DNA of 64,000 nt from Nitrososphaerota archaeon. Lineage in GTDB: Archaea; Thermoproteota; Nitrososphaeria; Nitrososphaerales; Nitrosopumilaceae. The position numbers and the translations under genes are program-made. The stretch is from the NCBI GenBank assembly GCA_028866895.1, contig JAGWHF010000007.1, positions 1 through 64,000 on the forward strand, written 5' to 3'. The notes beneath the pieces were generated by a model, which had not been told where the DNA came from, ran no database searches, and saw only the letters and a program-made list of their open reading frames with translations. This document shows, one piece after another, positions 9,422 through 17,917 of the stretch (position 1 is the stretch's first letter; the number at the start of each line of letters is the position of its first letter).

Positions 9422-10011
9422 TAAACCCGATAAATGTCACAACTGTTGTGGAACACGTATTCTGCCCAAAGTTCACATACTATTCATGTGTACTTGGTTT
9501 ACAGCAGTATGAAGAAAAACGTGGTACAGTATATGCGGGCAGAAAATTTCACGCAAGACATGAAAAGACAAACACCACGTATCTCAGGAAAAATTTTGGC
9601 AACGAAAAAATTCTCGGCCTTAAAATGTATTCAAAAACATACGACTTTGTTGGAATTGTGGACGAAGCGGTAATCTCAGATGACGAAATACTCCTAGTTG
9701 AAAGGAAATATTCTGATTACAATCAGGTTAGTCCAACAATTAAGGTGCAAATAGGACTTTTATCCATACTGCTGGAAGAAAATCTTGGAAAGCCTGTCAG
9801 AAGGTCGCTTGTCATATTTTCAAAGGATAAGAGGACCGAGATCACAGTAACCGTGGATGACGAGGTAAGGAATTTTGCTCTAGATATGTTAAATGAAGCA
9901 AGAAAAGTTATCCTATCTGGAATTAGTCCAAAATCGCAGTATGACGGGAGATGCGTTAACTGCTGCTATCGCAAAGTATGTCCTGTCGGCTCTTTAAATA
10001 TGGCCGGATAA
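9418..10011 (+). CDS. cas4: Cas4, PAM-selecting exonuclease of adaptation
   Basis: A 197-residue Cas4 with iron-sulphur cluster cysteines: C16 (FCPKF) near the N-terminus and a C-terminal cluster C179, C182, C183 and C188 (GRCVNCCYRKVCP). The RecB-type nuclease core is seen in DFVGIVDEAV and LLVERKYSD. Cas4 trims prespacers and sets PAM choice. It is the last gene of the operon, 79 bp before the first repeat. cas4 at the end, after cas1-cas2, and cas6 after cas3 differ from the common I-B order. Confidence 0.93.
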   Translation: MINPINVTTVVEHVFCPKFTYYSCVLGLQQYEEKRGTVYAGRKFHARHEKTNTTYLRKNFGNEKILGLKMYSKTYDFVGIVDEAVISDDEILLVERKYSDYNQVSPTIKVQIGLLSILLEENLGKPVRRSLVIFSKDKRTEITVTVDDEVRNFALDMLNEARKVILSGISPKSQYDGRCVNCCYRKVCPVGSLNMAG

Positions 10012-10090
10012 TTGTGACAAACCCTAAAAAATGGTCTATATGGATGAAAAACAGTTCAAAATCACGAACAAAATTCAGACCAAATTCGCT
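10012..10090 (+). promoter_or_regulatory. CRISPR leader (short)
   Basis: This AT-rich 79-bp gap between cas4 and the first repeat is the presumed leader, because the degenerate repeat is at the opposite end. It is short for a leader, and no clear TATA box is visible, so the array may be transcribed partly by read-through from the cas operon. Confidence 0.55.
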
Positions 10091-12156
10091 GTCTGAAAGA
10101 CTAATCCATCAAAACAAGGATTGAAACTTGTGAACCAGCAGTAATCTATGCCCTGGCTTTAATGTCTGAAAGACTAATCCATCAAAACAAGGATTGAAAC
10201 TTGGTAGATTTAAGAGCCATGGCAATATCCCTAGGAGTCTGAAAGACTAATCCATCAAAACAAGGATTGAAACGAAAGTGCTGCACTTGTCCAGGCTGCC
10301 GTCTGCGAGGTCTGAAAGACTAATCCATCAAAACAAGGATTGAAACACATATTACATCAATGAATCCCCATCAGGATCATATGTCTGAAAGACTAATCCA
10401 TCAAAACAAGGATTGAAACTGATGTTTATGCGAACCTAATCCCTGCATTGATTTAGGTCTGAAAGACTAATCCATCAAAACAAGGATTGAAACTCAAAGT
10501 CTTTTATGAGTTGGGGTATGACATCGAGTCTGAAAGACTAATCCATCAAAACAAGGATTGAAACACGACAGGCAGTCAGTACCGCTTGAACTCCAGCACC
10601 TGTCTGAAAGACTAATCCATCAAAACAAGGATTGAAACCATCTTGTATCGCGTCACTCAATTCGTTCCCTCCGGAGTCTGAAAGACTAATCCATCAAAAC
10701 AAGGATTGAAACCAGCTTGCCAAGGATACAGTCATCAACCCAATGCGGGTCTGAAAGACTAATCCATCAAAACAAGGATTGAAACGTATTCCTTGTATGT
10801 GGTTGATGCAGTCAATCACTGTCTGAAAGACTAATCCATCAAAACAAGGATTGAAACTGTTCAAGTTGCATGGATGCGTACAACGAATAGAGTCTGAAAG
10901 ACTAATCCATCAAAACAAGGATTGAAACTACGACAAGCATGTAAAGAGTTTTTCGATAATCATGTCTGAAAGACTAATCCATCAAAACAAGGATTGAAAC
11001 CACCTAGTCATAGAATGGTCTGTTTGTGCTTGATGGTCTGAAAGACTAATCCATCAAAACAAGGATTGAAACACAGACCATGCCTGATACCTATAGAGCC
11101 TACTGTATGTCTGAAAGACTAATCCATCAAAACAAGGATTGAAACCGTTTGTCGCCTGCTTCTTTAACTTCGCACTCTAGTCTGAAAGACTAATCCATCA
11201 AAACAAGGATTGAAACCTTCAAAGGTAAATGGGTAGTTGAAAACGTTGTAGTCTGAAAGACTAATCCATCAAAACAAGGATTGAAACTGGATCTATGGAA
11301 AATAGAAAAAGAGGTTTTGTCAGTCTGAAAGACTAATCCATCAAAACAAGGATTGAAACAGAACTCCCCACTTGTTTCTGCATCACTCTGGAAGTCTGAA
11401 AGACTAATCCATCAAAACAAGGATTGAAACGTACAGATACCACAGCAGTTTGAGAACCTCCTTCCAAAGTCTGAAAGACTAATCCATCAAAACAAGGATT
11501 GAAACAATACATTTCAGCCTACTACACAGATGGCACTAGGTCTGAAAGACTAATCCATCAAAACAAGGATTGAAACTCAACGGCGTCAACCCCAATCTCC
11601 AAGATGTCAACAAGTCTGAAAGACTAATCCATCAAAACAAGGATTGAAACCTATAAAAATATTCTTGACTACAAGAAGAGAAATGGTCTGAAAGACTAAT
11701 CCATCAAAACAAGGATTGAAACACGACCTAGAGGCCTCAGAGGCCCTAGGCGTTAAAAGTCTGAAAGACTAATCCATCAAAACAAGGATTGAAACTTCAA
11801 ACCTACCGTATTAAGTCCGAGGGGGTTTCCTGTCTGAAAGACTAATCCATCAAAACAAGGATTGAAACGCTGTATGTTGGTAATTACCCTCATTGGTTCC
11901 GGGTCTGAAAGACTAATCCATCAAAACAAGGATTGAAACAGAAACAATATGAAGCTATGAAAAAACATGGCATGAGTCTGAAAGACTAATCCATCAAAAC
12001 AAGGATTGAAACACATGGATCTTTGCAAATGCGATTTTTCTTCTCCTGTCTGAAAGACTAATCCATCAAAACAAGGATTGAAACCATCTAGTTTCTCAAA
12101 CGCTTTATTTGGTACAGGGGTCTGAAAGACTAATCCATCAAAGCAAGGATTGAATC
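10091..12156 (+). CRISPR. CRISPR array, 29 repeats of 37 bp, 28 spacers
   Basis: The 37-bp repeat begins GTCTGAAAGACTAATCC and ends CAAGGATTGAAAC. I counted repeat starts at 10091, 10164, 10237, 10310, 10383, 10457, 10528, 10602, 10676, 10749, 10821, 10892, 10964, 11036, 11109, 11180, 11251, 11323, 11394, 11469, 11540, 11614, 11686, 11759, 11832, 11903, 11976, 12048 and 12120. Spacers are 34-38 bp. All repeats look identical except the last, which has two substitutions (AAAGCAAGG and GAATC), marking the trailer end. The 5' part can fold as GTCT-GAA-AGAC, and the final eight bases ATTGAAAC match the usual Cas6-made handle. The array is transcribed in the same direction as cas. Confidence 0.98.
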
Positions 12157-12226
12157 GTTGTAGTAGGTCTAATCAATCGATGTCAGAAATGGTTGTAAAA
12201 ACTGTTCCAAGCTACCAGTTATCATC

Positions 12227-12499
12227 TTATCCGATATTTTTTACTGATGTGTTGGGCCTCTTCATGAGCGTACCTGTCAGCGTAAGTATCATTCCAACAG
12301 CAAGCAGCGCATATATGATATATGTGATGTCAGCGACGATGGTACAATTCAATCCAACACTCTGCAGGACGTGGGCCTGAGTTCCGTTTTTGCATCCCTG
12401 ATTCAGGTAGAGTATTGTTTTACTGATGCTAGGCAAAGATATGGTCCATCCGACAAAGCCTATCAGCAACATCACCAGTCCGGCTATCAGAATTTTCAT
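12227..12499 (-). CDS. Small membrane protein, unknown function
   Basis: About 90 residues with two hydrophobic segments, one at the N-terminus (KILIAGLVMLLIGFVGW) and one near the C-terminus (YIIYALLAVGMILTLTGTL), joined by a loop containing two cysteines. The ATG at 12499 lies about 27 bp from an AAATTTATT element and would give a leaderless message; an ATG at 12517 in the same frame is possible. No family was recognised. It is the only other gene inside the putative integrated element and is convergent with the CRISPR array. Confidence 0.55.
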   Translation of the reverse strand: MKILIAGLVMLLIGFVGWTISLPSISKTILYLNQGCKNGTQAHVLQSVGLNCTIVADITYIIYALLAVGMILTLTGTLMKRPNTSVKNIG

Positions 12500-12702
12500 A
12501 TACGATATGTAGGGCATCTTTTCTAATAAATTTGAAAAGTGTTTATCCGCATGGTACGTGCCCGGCAGTTGCCGTTTGGCGTAATCTGAGACATATTCTG
12601 GCAAGCAACTTCAGCCCTATTGCAAGTCCTGAAACTGATTCGCTTGGATGCATGCGTCTAATTGCAAATGCCAAAGGGATAATTTCTTTTTTTATTCAAG
12701 TT

Positions 12703-12890
12703 TCAGGCATGAGTTGTATGCAAGTAAATGGGCTACTCAGGCATGAGAGTCTGCAAGTTCTTCAAACTTGCAAGTCATTTGCAAAGACTCGCAAATCTCT
12801 CATGCCTGAGTTCGTACTTGCGTTGCCACTTTGTGCAATTGCAGGAGTCGCATTGATTTTGCCAGAGTTCACGCAAGACTCAGGCATGAC
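12703..12890. repeat. TCAGGCATGA repeats with a 15-bp inverted repeat
   Basis: TCAGGCATGA occurs at about 12703, 12737 and 12881 (last copy as CTCAGGCATGAC) and inverted at 12800-12810. ACTCAGGCATGAGAG (12735-12749) and CTCTCATGCCTGAGT (12797-12811) are perfect 15-bp arms around a 47-bp centre that contains GCAAGTTCTTCAAACTTGC, itself able to fold. The stretch lies 320-500 bp from the right attachment repeat and could bind an integrase accessory or replication protein. I see no convincing gene from 12500 to 13268. Confidence 0.6.
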
Positions 12891-13207
12891 CCGCTTTGTG
12901 CCATCTTACACAGTATGAGACAACTGTTTGATAGTCAGTTTTAACTGCACTTTGCGTCTTTTTCGTCACCTTTTCGCAAAAAGGGATGCTCTGAAAGATT
13001 AGACATACCAACGCTGAACAATCTCTTTTTCTAAACCGGGACAATCTGCACGCAGTTAACACATCGTGATGTGTTCCCAGCAAATACGATGATGAATTCT
13101 ATCGACCTTTTTTTGAGATAACGCAAATATCATTTCATGTCGTTCCCCAAGTAATTGTCTTGAAACAAAAATGGGGGTGGTGCTCGACGATTACGTATGG
13201 GGAAGAA

Positions 13208-13222
13208 CCCCCGGGCCCGCTT
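13208..13222 (+). repeat. Putative attachment site, right copy
   Basis: An exact copy of the 15 bases at 7-21 (the end of the putative tRNA). The bases before it (GAAGAA) do not continue the tRNA T-arm, as expected for the partial copy left at the far end of an element inserted in a tRNA 3' end. Confidence 0.55.
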
Positions 13223-13268
13223 CCATTTTTGACCAATACTCAAATATCGGTCTCGAAATTCCTAATGG

Positions 13269-13481
13269 GTGTTATTCAAGGTCGAGGTTTCCTTCAACAA
13301 GGACTACATCAAGGTGGAGGATGCAAAAATCGAGATAGGAATCATGTCAAGACCGCAAGGCGGCAAGGCAAATCTCGAGCTGATAAAAAAGATTGCCAAA
13401 CACTTTGGAATACCACAATCTGGCGTTTCTCTGGTATCTGGGCACAGGTCAAGGGACAAGGTAGTATCAGTTTCATTCTAA
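13269..13481 (+). CDS. DUF167/YggU-family protein
   Basis: A 70-residue protein with the DUF167 (UPF0235) signature: RPQGGKANLELIKKIAKHF followed by VSLVSGHRSRDKVV, the GKAN and G-x-x-S-R-x-K elements. Biochemical function is unknown. The start is GTG; a TAA lies two codons upstream in frame, so this is the only reasonable start. It sits 47 bp after the right attachment repeat, so it is probably the first host gene after the element. Confidence 0.8.
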   Translation: MLFKVEVSFNKDYIKVEDAKIEIGIMSRPQGGKANLELIKKIAKHFGIPQSGVSLVSGHRSRDKVVSVSF

Positions 13482-13729
13482 ATTGTCATACCGATTCCTG
13501 TCATTATGAAACGAGCAATTCCAGCGGTGAGCATCCTTTCTAGAAAGTGGAGATCCCAACTTAATATTTCATGCCTTGGGTATGGATAGAATTTCACCCC
13601 AGGAAAATAAAACCCCAGACTCCTACTTTCAAAATTTCAAATAAATGGTAAGTACTGTACAAAAATGCCTTTGGCAGGCTTTCAAAGGCAGGATCAAGTT
13701 TAATAACGATTGTACCGTTCTATATCTTG

Positions 13730-14074
13730 ATGCCCACAGTGCTTGTTTTTCCTGCAAGCGTCTCCCAGAATAAATTTGTGATTCCTACGGGATCACAGAA
13801 ATCTCTTGGGACAATAAACGTCAGCACCTTTTCAAAGATAAGGGTCGTTGCTTCTAACTTTCCCTCTAGTCCTACGCCGATCCATCTTTTACTAACCTTT
13901 ACGTCAGGTCCAGGCGGGGCAAGAGTAGCCCAACTAGATACCATAATCCTATCGCCTGGAAATCAGCAAACAAAGATGTACGATATCCCTGGAACGTTCC
14001 TCGAAATCATAGCGGTAGCAATGCCTGGTCAAGCAGGCCAGGATACCGTGGAAACCATGATTTACGGAAACTAA
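13730..14074 (+). CDS. Hypothetical protein, beta-rich
   Basis: 114 residues (from ATG 13730) rich in short beta-like stretches (INVSTFSKIRVVASNF, HLLLTFTSG, FLEIIAVAMPG), with no cysteines, no membrane segment and no signal peptide. I do not recognise a family. An alternating polar pattern suggests a beta-sandwich. A TTG one codon upstream is possible. It is separate from its neighbours, with about 170 bp before the histidine kinase. From 13482 to 13729 I see nothing else. Confidence 0.5.
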   Translation: MPTVLVFPASVSQNKFVIPTGSQKSLGTINVSTFSKIRVVASNFPSSPTPIHLLLTFTSGPGGARVAQLDTIILSPGNQQTKMYDIPGTFLEIIAVAMPGQAGQDTVETMIYGN

Positions 14075-14213
14075 TGCATCTAAACTTACCCGCGTCCTTG
14101 CCTCCAAAGCCATTGCTGAAAACTCTTTCATGGCTTGTCGCCATGTGGACAGAAACGAGACCTTCTTTCAAGTCTGAAACTGTAAGGATCTAACAGAAAA
14201 ATGTCTCATACTT

Positions 14214-14221
14214 GTTTAAAG
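14214..14221 (+). promoter_or_regulatory. Candidate TATA box of the histidine kinase gene
   Basis: GTTTAAAG lies about 25-30 bp before the GTG at 14245, a spacing that fits a leaderless archaeal message. Confidence 0.4.
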
Positions 14222-14244
14222 ATTAAAGATCTCTACTTTAACAC

Positions 14245-15873
14245 GTGAGGTACGTAAAGGCAAACAATGCAGAGAAGACAGAGATACTATTTGGACAGCA
14301 TGACGTACTGGAAAAATGGAAACAGTGCGCCTTTAACACGAAGGTTGAGATAAACATCTATGCCGACTCGGGCAGTTCCCTTGAGACCCTTGGTTTTAAG
14401 AATTATGTCGAGATACTGCGTTACCTCAAGGAAAAAAATGTCAGAATACGGTACATAACAGAGATCTCAGAACAGAACTCGCAGTTTTGCAAGATGCTGA
14501 TGAACATCATCTCGGAATTCAGACACCTTGACGGAATCAAGGGAGCCTTTGGCGTTACGGACGAGGAATTCCTTGCCACATCCACACTTCAGGAGGTAAA
14601 ACCTGTCTCCCATGCCATCTATTCCAACGCAAAGCAGCTTGTCGAGGTCCAAAGGCATATCTTTGAGACGCTCTGGAACCGGTCCATACCTGCAGAGCGA
14701 AAGTTAAAGGAGATCGAGGAGGGCTCTGAGCCGGAATTTTTCGAGGTTATCAATGATCCTCAAAGATCAGCCAAGATAATCACAAACCTTGTAGGCTCGA
14801 TAAATTCGGAGGCATTGCTCTTGCTTCCATTGAGCAAGTCACTTGTCCGATTGTACAGGCTGGGGGTATTGGACCAGCTCTCAAGGTCCGCCAGGCGCGG
14901 AGTCAAGGTAAACATCATCTGCCCGATTGATCCGCAAAGCGATCCCATAGTCCAATCGCTCCGCTCTAACAATTCCAACATCAACGTCCTCAACGGTCCC
15001 GAGGGATCAGTTGGCCTCGTGGTGGTTGACAACTCCAAGTTTTTTATTTCAGAAGTCCATGAGGAAAGCGACATAGAGTTCTCAAAGACTCTGGGCTACG
15101 GCCTCTATTCAAATAGCGCGTCGGTAATCCAGTCGATAAGGCTGTTCTTTGACCTCTTGTGGAAGTCCGACGAGCTAAGCGAAAAGTTGAAGGACCACGA
15201 AAGGGTCCAGACGGAATTCATCAATATTGCAAGCCACGAGATCAAGACCCCCATCCAGTCCATCCTGACATATTCTGAACTGTTGCAGTCAGAACCTGAA
15301 AAAAATGAGTCCTACGTCGATGCGATAAGAAGGAACGCGCTGAGGCTCAAGTTGCTTTCAAACAATCTTCTTGACATGACAAAGATTCAGAGCAAGACGC
15401 TTGTTGTCCACCGAGACAGGTTCGATCTCTCTGACGTGGCGTTGTCCATAGTGGAAGACTTTAGGAACCAAATGAAGAGCAACCAGTCGCAATCCTCAGT
15501 CAAGATATCATTTTCGGGGCCGGATCACGTCATTGTGGAAGGTGACAAGGAACGGATAACCCAAGTGATCTCAAACCTGGTACACAACGCCCTAAAGTTC
15601 ACAGGAGGCGGGACCATAATGCTGGGCCTACGAAAGGGCCCGGAAGAGGTTACCATGTCAGTAAAGGACACTGGGCAGGGAATAGCCCAAAACATCATGC
15701 CTCATCTCTTTACCAAGTTCACAACAAAGCACCACAGCGGAACGGGAGTTGGACTCTATATCTCAAAGAACATCGTTGAGGCGCATGGCGGAAAGATTTG
15801 GGGAAGAAACAACCCTAACGGAAGGGGCGCCACCTTTGAGTTCAGCCTTCCACTCAATTTATGCATGCAATAG
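14245..15873 (+). CDS. Cytosolic sensor histidine kinase with duplicated N-terminal sensor domain
   Basis: A 542-residue kinase without membrane segments. The N-terminal 310 residues contain two similar modules, each ending in a start-of-helix pattern (HIFETLWNRS, RLFFDLLWKS). They resemble the PLD-like sensor domain attached to TrmB-type regulators in archaea. The kinase core follows: HisKA with H331 in FINIASHEIKTPIQ, N-box NLVHNALKFTGGG, G1 DTGQGI, F-box LFTKFTTKHHSGTG and G2 GLYISKNIVEAHGG. It should autophosphorylate and pass phosphate to a separate regulator; none is adjacent. It has a GTG start. Confidence 0.88.
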   Translation: MRYVKANNAEKTEILFGQHDVLEKWKQCAFNTKVEINIYADSGSSLETLGFKNYVEILRYLKEKNVRIRYITEISEQNSQFCKMLMNIISEFRHLDGIKGAFGVTDEEFLATSTLQEVKPVSHAIYSNAKQLVEVQRHIFETLWNRSIPAERKLKEIEEGSEPEFFEVINDPQRSAKIITNLVGSINSEALLLLPLSKSLVRLYRLGVLDQLSRSARRGVKVNIICPIDPQSDPIVQSLRSNNSNINVLNGPEGSVGLVVVDNSKFFISEVHEESDIEFSKTLGYGLYSNSASVIQSIRLFFDLLWKSDELSEKLKDHERVQTEFINIASHEIKTPIQSILTYSELLQSEPEKNESYVDAIRRNALRLKLLSNNLLDMTKIQSKTLVVHRDRFDLSDVALSIVEDFRNQMKSNQSQSSVKISFSGPDHVIVEGDKERITQVISNLVHNALKFTGGGTIMLGLRKGPEEVTMSVKDTGQGIAQNIMPHLFTKFTTKHHSGTGVGLYISKNIVEAHGGKIWGRNNPNGRGATFEFSLPLNLCMQ

Positions 15874-15968
15874 CTGAACCTTGGATGAAAGTTACAGTAG
15901 AAACATAAGGTAACTTTTTCAAGACAATAGTCTCAATCTTTTTTTATATTCATCATAAGGAGGTTCCT

Positions 15969-17021
15969 TTGTTGGACGGTTCTATGATGAACGCGGCGGT
16001 TTACTACTCACCGGACAAGCTGGAGGTTACAAGCATCCCATTTGTGGTGGGAGAGGAGGATGTTGCAATAAAGGTAAAGGCATGCGCTGTATGCGGATAT
16101 GACGCTCGCATATACAGGCATGGCCATAAAAAAGTAAGATCACCCATAGTTCTAGGACATGAGATCTGCGGCGAGGTGATGCGGGATGCAAAAACTTTGG
16201 ATGGTGTAATCCGTGCGGGCACTAGGGTTGCGGTCTCCCCGCTAGTACCGTGCCTTTCCTGCCAATTCTGCAGGAGCAAAATGTACAACCTCTGCAAAAA
16301 TCTAAGGGAGATAGGATCCTCTGTCGATGGCGGGTTTGCAGAATATCTCAAGGTCCAGGAACAGACGGTCAAAATTGGAGGCTTGGTTCCGGTGCCAGAC
16401 AACCTCAACGACGACGAGGCGGCCCTTTTGGAGCCGTTGGCATGCTGTCTGAACGGCTTCTCGCGGCTGGGAAGTGTCGAGAGCGGCCAATCAGTAGTAA
16501 TAGTGGGGGATGGGCCGATAGGTCTGATTCACCTGCAATTGTGCAAGATGCTGTACAACGCAAGGACCGCGGTGGTGGGAAAGATCCCGCTCAGGGCAAA
16601 AAAGGCAAAACAGCTGGGAGCAGATGCGGTGTTCATTTTCGACGATGATACCGAATCGGACATTTTGGACTTTACGGAAGGAGGTGCAAGCGTTATCATT
16701 GTCGCAACCAGCAATCCAGAGGCCTTGAATTTTATCACCAAAATATCAGCAAAGAACGCAAGAATCAATCTGTTCGCAGGTTTCTCTGGCAGTAACGCCG
16801 TCTTGCTTGACCCGAACTGGATCCATTACAACCAGGTCTCGGTGACTGGGAGCTTCAGCTCAACGCCCCAGATGCTTGCAAAGGCTGCAAGTATCGCATC
16901 CGACAGGATAATAGACCTGTCAAAGATAGTGACACACCAGTATCCTCTAAGGGAGATAAAGGATGCAATCAAGACCACGGAGAGCTTTCAGGGATTGCGT
17001 TCTGTCATTGACAGTTTTTAG
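15969..17021 (+). CDS. Zinc-dependent alcohol/polyol dehydrogenase-like protein
   Basis: A 350-residue medium-chain dehydrogenase. Catalytic zinc ligands are C42 (CAVCGYD) with H64-E65 (GHE). The structural zinc loop has C95, C98, C101 and C109. The Rossmann fold shows VVIVGDGPIGL. The family oxidises secondary alcohols or polyols with NAD(P); sorbitol- and threonine-dehydrogenase-like members are closest in style, and the substrate is unknown. AAGGAGG sits just before the TTG start. It converges with the ebo-like operon (17-bp gap) and may act on the same compound, though it is on the other strand. Confidence 0.88.
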   Translation: MLDGSMMNAAVYYSPDKLEVTSIPFVVGEEDVAIKVKACAVCGYDARIYRHGHKKVRSPIVLGHEICGEVMRDAKTLDGVIRAGTRVAVSPLVPCLSCQFCRSKMYNLCKNLREIGSSVDGGFAEYLKVQEQTVKIGGLVPVPDNLNDDEAALLEPLACCLNGFSRLGSVESGQSVVIVGDGPIGLIHLQLCKMLYNARTAVVGKIPLRAKKAKQLGADAVFIFDDDTESDILDFTEGGASVIIVATSNPEALNFITKISAKNARINLFAGFSGSNAVLLDPNWIHYNQVSVTGSFSSTPQMLAKAASIASDRIIDLSKIVTHQYPLREIKDAIKTTESFQGLRSVIDSF

Positions 17022-17038
17022 CCATGCCACGCCCAAAT

Positions 17039-17917
17039 TTAATAGGGGTTCACCTCTTTCCTCATTTCTTTGGAAGGCAGCTCGCACTCCAGCCGCTTTA
17101 GAAACAAGAGCCCCTCCAAGGTGGACGACATGTAGTCTTTGTCATCCAGCTGCGGCTCAAAGGAGATGTAGCCGCCGTATCCTGCCCCTTGCAGTGCGCC
17201 CAATATTCCACCGAAGTCAATGTGCCCGCTTCCAGGCATTCTCCTGTTATTTTCTGCAAAGTGGGTGTGTTTGAGAAAATCACCAGCATCCTGTATGGCG
17301 TGTTCTATGGACCCCTCCTCTATGTTCATGTGGAACGTATCTAAAAGGACGCCGGCGTTTTCCCAGCCTATGTTCTGTACTATCCCAATTGCATCGGCAG
17401 CCGTCGTACAGTAAGGCGTGCTGAACCTGTTAAGCGGCTCTATTAGGAGATCCACCCCACGTTCCGACGCATATCCTGCAAGGTCTGACAGCAACGGTAT
17501 GGCACGCTCGATAATCGCCAATTTCTGGGCCTGAGGCGACGTCATATGGTTTGGGTCCGGCAAACCATGATCCTCGTCGGCAAATAGGCACACGTTGAAC
17601 TCATGGCCGCCAAGCTCCCGGCACATATCTATGCAGCCCCTGACGTATTTCTCTGCATGCTTCCTCACGTCGCCATCCAAGCTTAGCATCCTCCTCATGG
17701 AATTCCGAGGGCTCTTCCTGCCCCACATTCCGGTGACACCGCACACGGATATCTTGTAGGATCTTATGATCCCATTGAGCTCGTCAAGATCCGTATTCTG
17801 GGGCTCGCCTGCAATCTCCACTGCCTCATACCCCTGCCGTTCCAGCCTCTCAAGGGTTGTGCCAATCCGCTCCATCCCTCTAAAAGAGGATAACGTGATT
17901 GAATACTTGAAACTCAT
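17039..17917 (-). CDS. Sugar phosphate isomerase/epimerase-like TIM barrel (second copy)
   Basis: A 292-residue xylose-isomerase-like TIM barrel of the tagatose/psicose 3-epimerase type. Likely metal and catalytic residues are E160 (LLIEPLNR), D193 (LLDTFHMN), H219 (THFAENNRR) and E254 (SFEPQ), all present. It is the last gene of a five-gene operon and overlaps the phosphodiesterase gene by four bases. In ebo clusters one such TIM barrel (EboE) is usual; here there are two with clearly different sequences, so they may act on successive intermediates. Confidence 0.85.
   Translation of the reverse strand: MSFKYSITLSSFRGMERIGTTLERLERQGYEAVEIAGEPQNTDLDELNGIIRSYKISVCGVTGMWGRKSPRNSMRRMLSLDGDVRKHAEKYVRGCIDMCRELGGHEFNVCLFADEDHGLPDPNHMTSPQAQKLAIIERAIPLLSDLAGYASERGVDLLIEPLNRFSTPYCTTAADAIGIVQNIGWENAGVLLDTFHMNIEEGSIEHAIQDAGDFLKHTHFAENNRRMPGSGHIDFGGILGALQGAGYGGYISFEPQLDDKDYMSSTLEGLLFLKRLECELPSKEMRKEVNPY

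Larger units (their letters stand above)
7..13222. mobile_element. Putative tRNA-integrated element carrying a CRISPR-Cas system
   Basis: The segment is bounded by a 15-bp direct repeat whose left copy is the end of a putative tRNA. It contains, in order, a recombinase gene reading toward the tRNA, a complete cas operon and CRISPR array, a small membrane protein, and a repeat-rich segment before the right repeat. The cas genes are visibly more AT-rich than the genes after 13.2 kb. No replication, conjugation or capsid gene was recognised, so it may be a degenerate or purely defence-carrying integrative element. The boundaries are inferred from the repeat alone. Confidence 0.5.

Noticed and set aside
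13160-13543. Plus-strand frame spanning the right attachment site
   Set aside because: Overlaps the DUF167 gene in another frame, low-complexity Gly/Lys-rich sequence, no family pattern.
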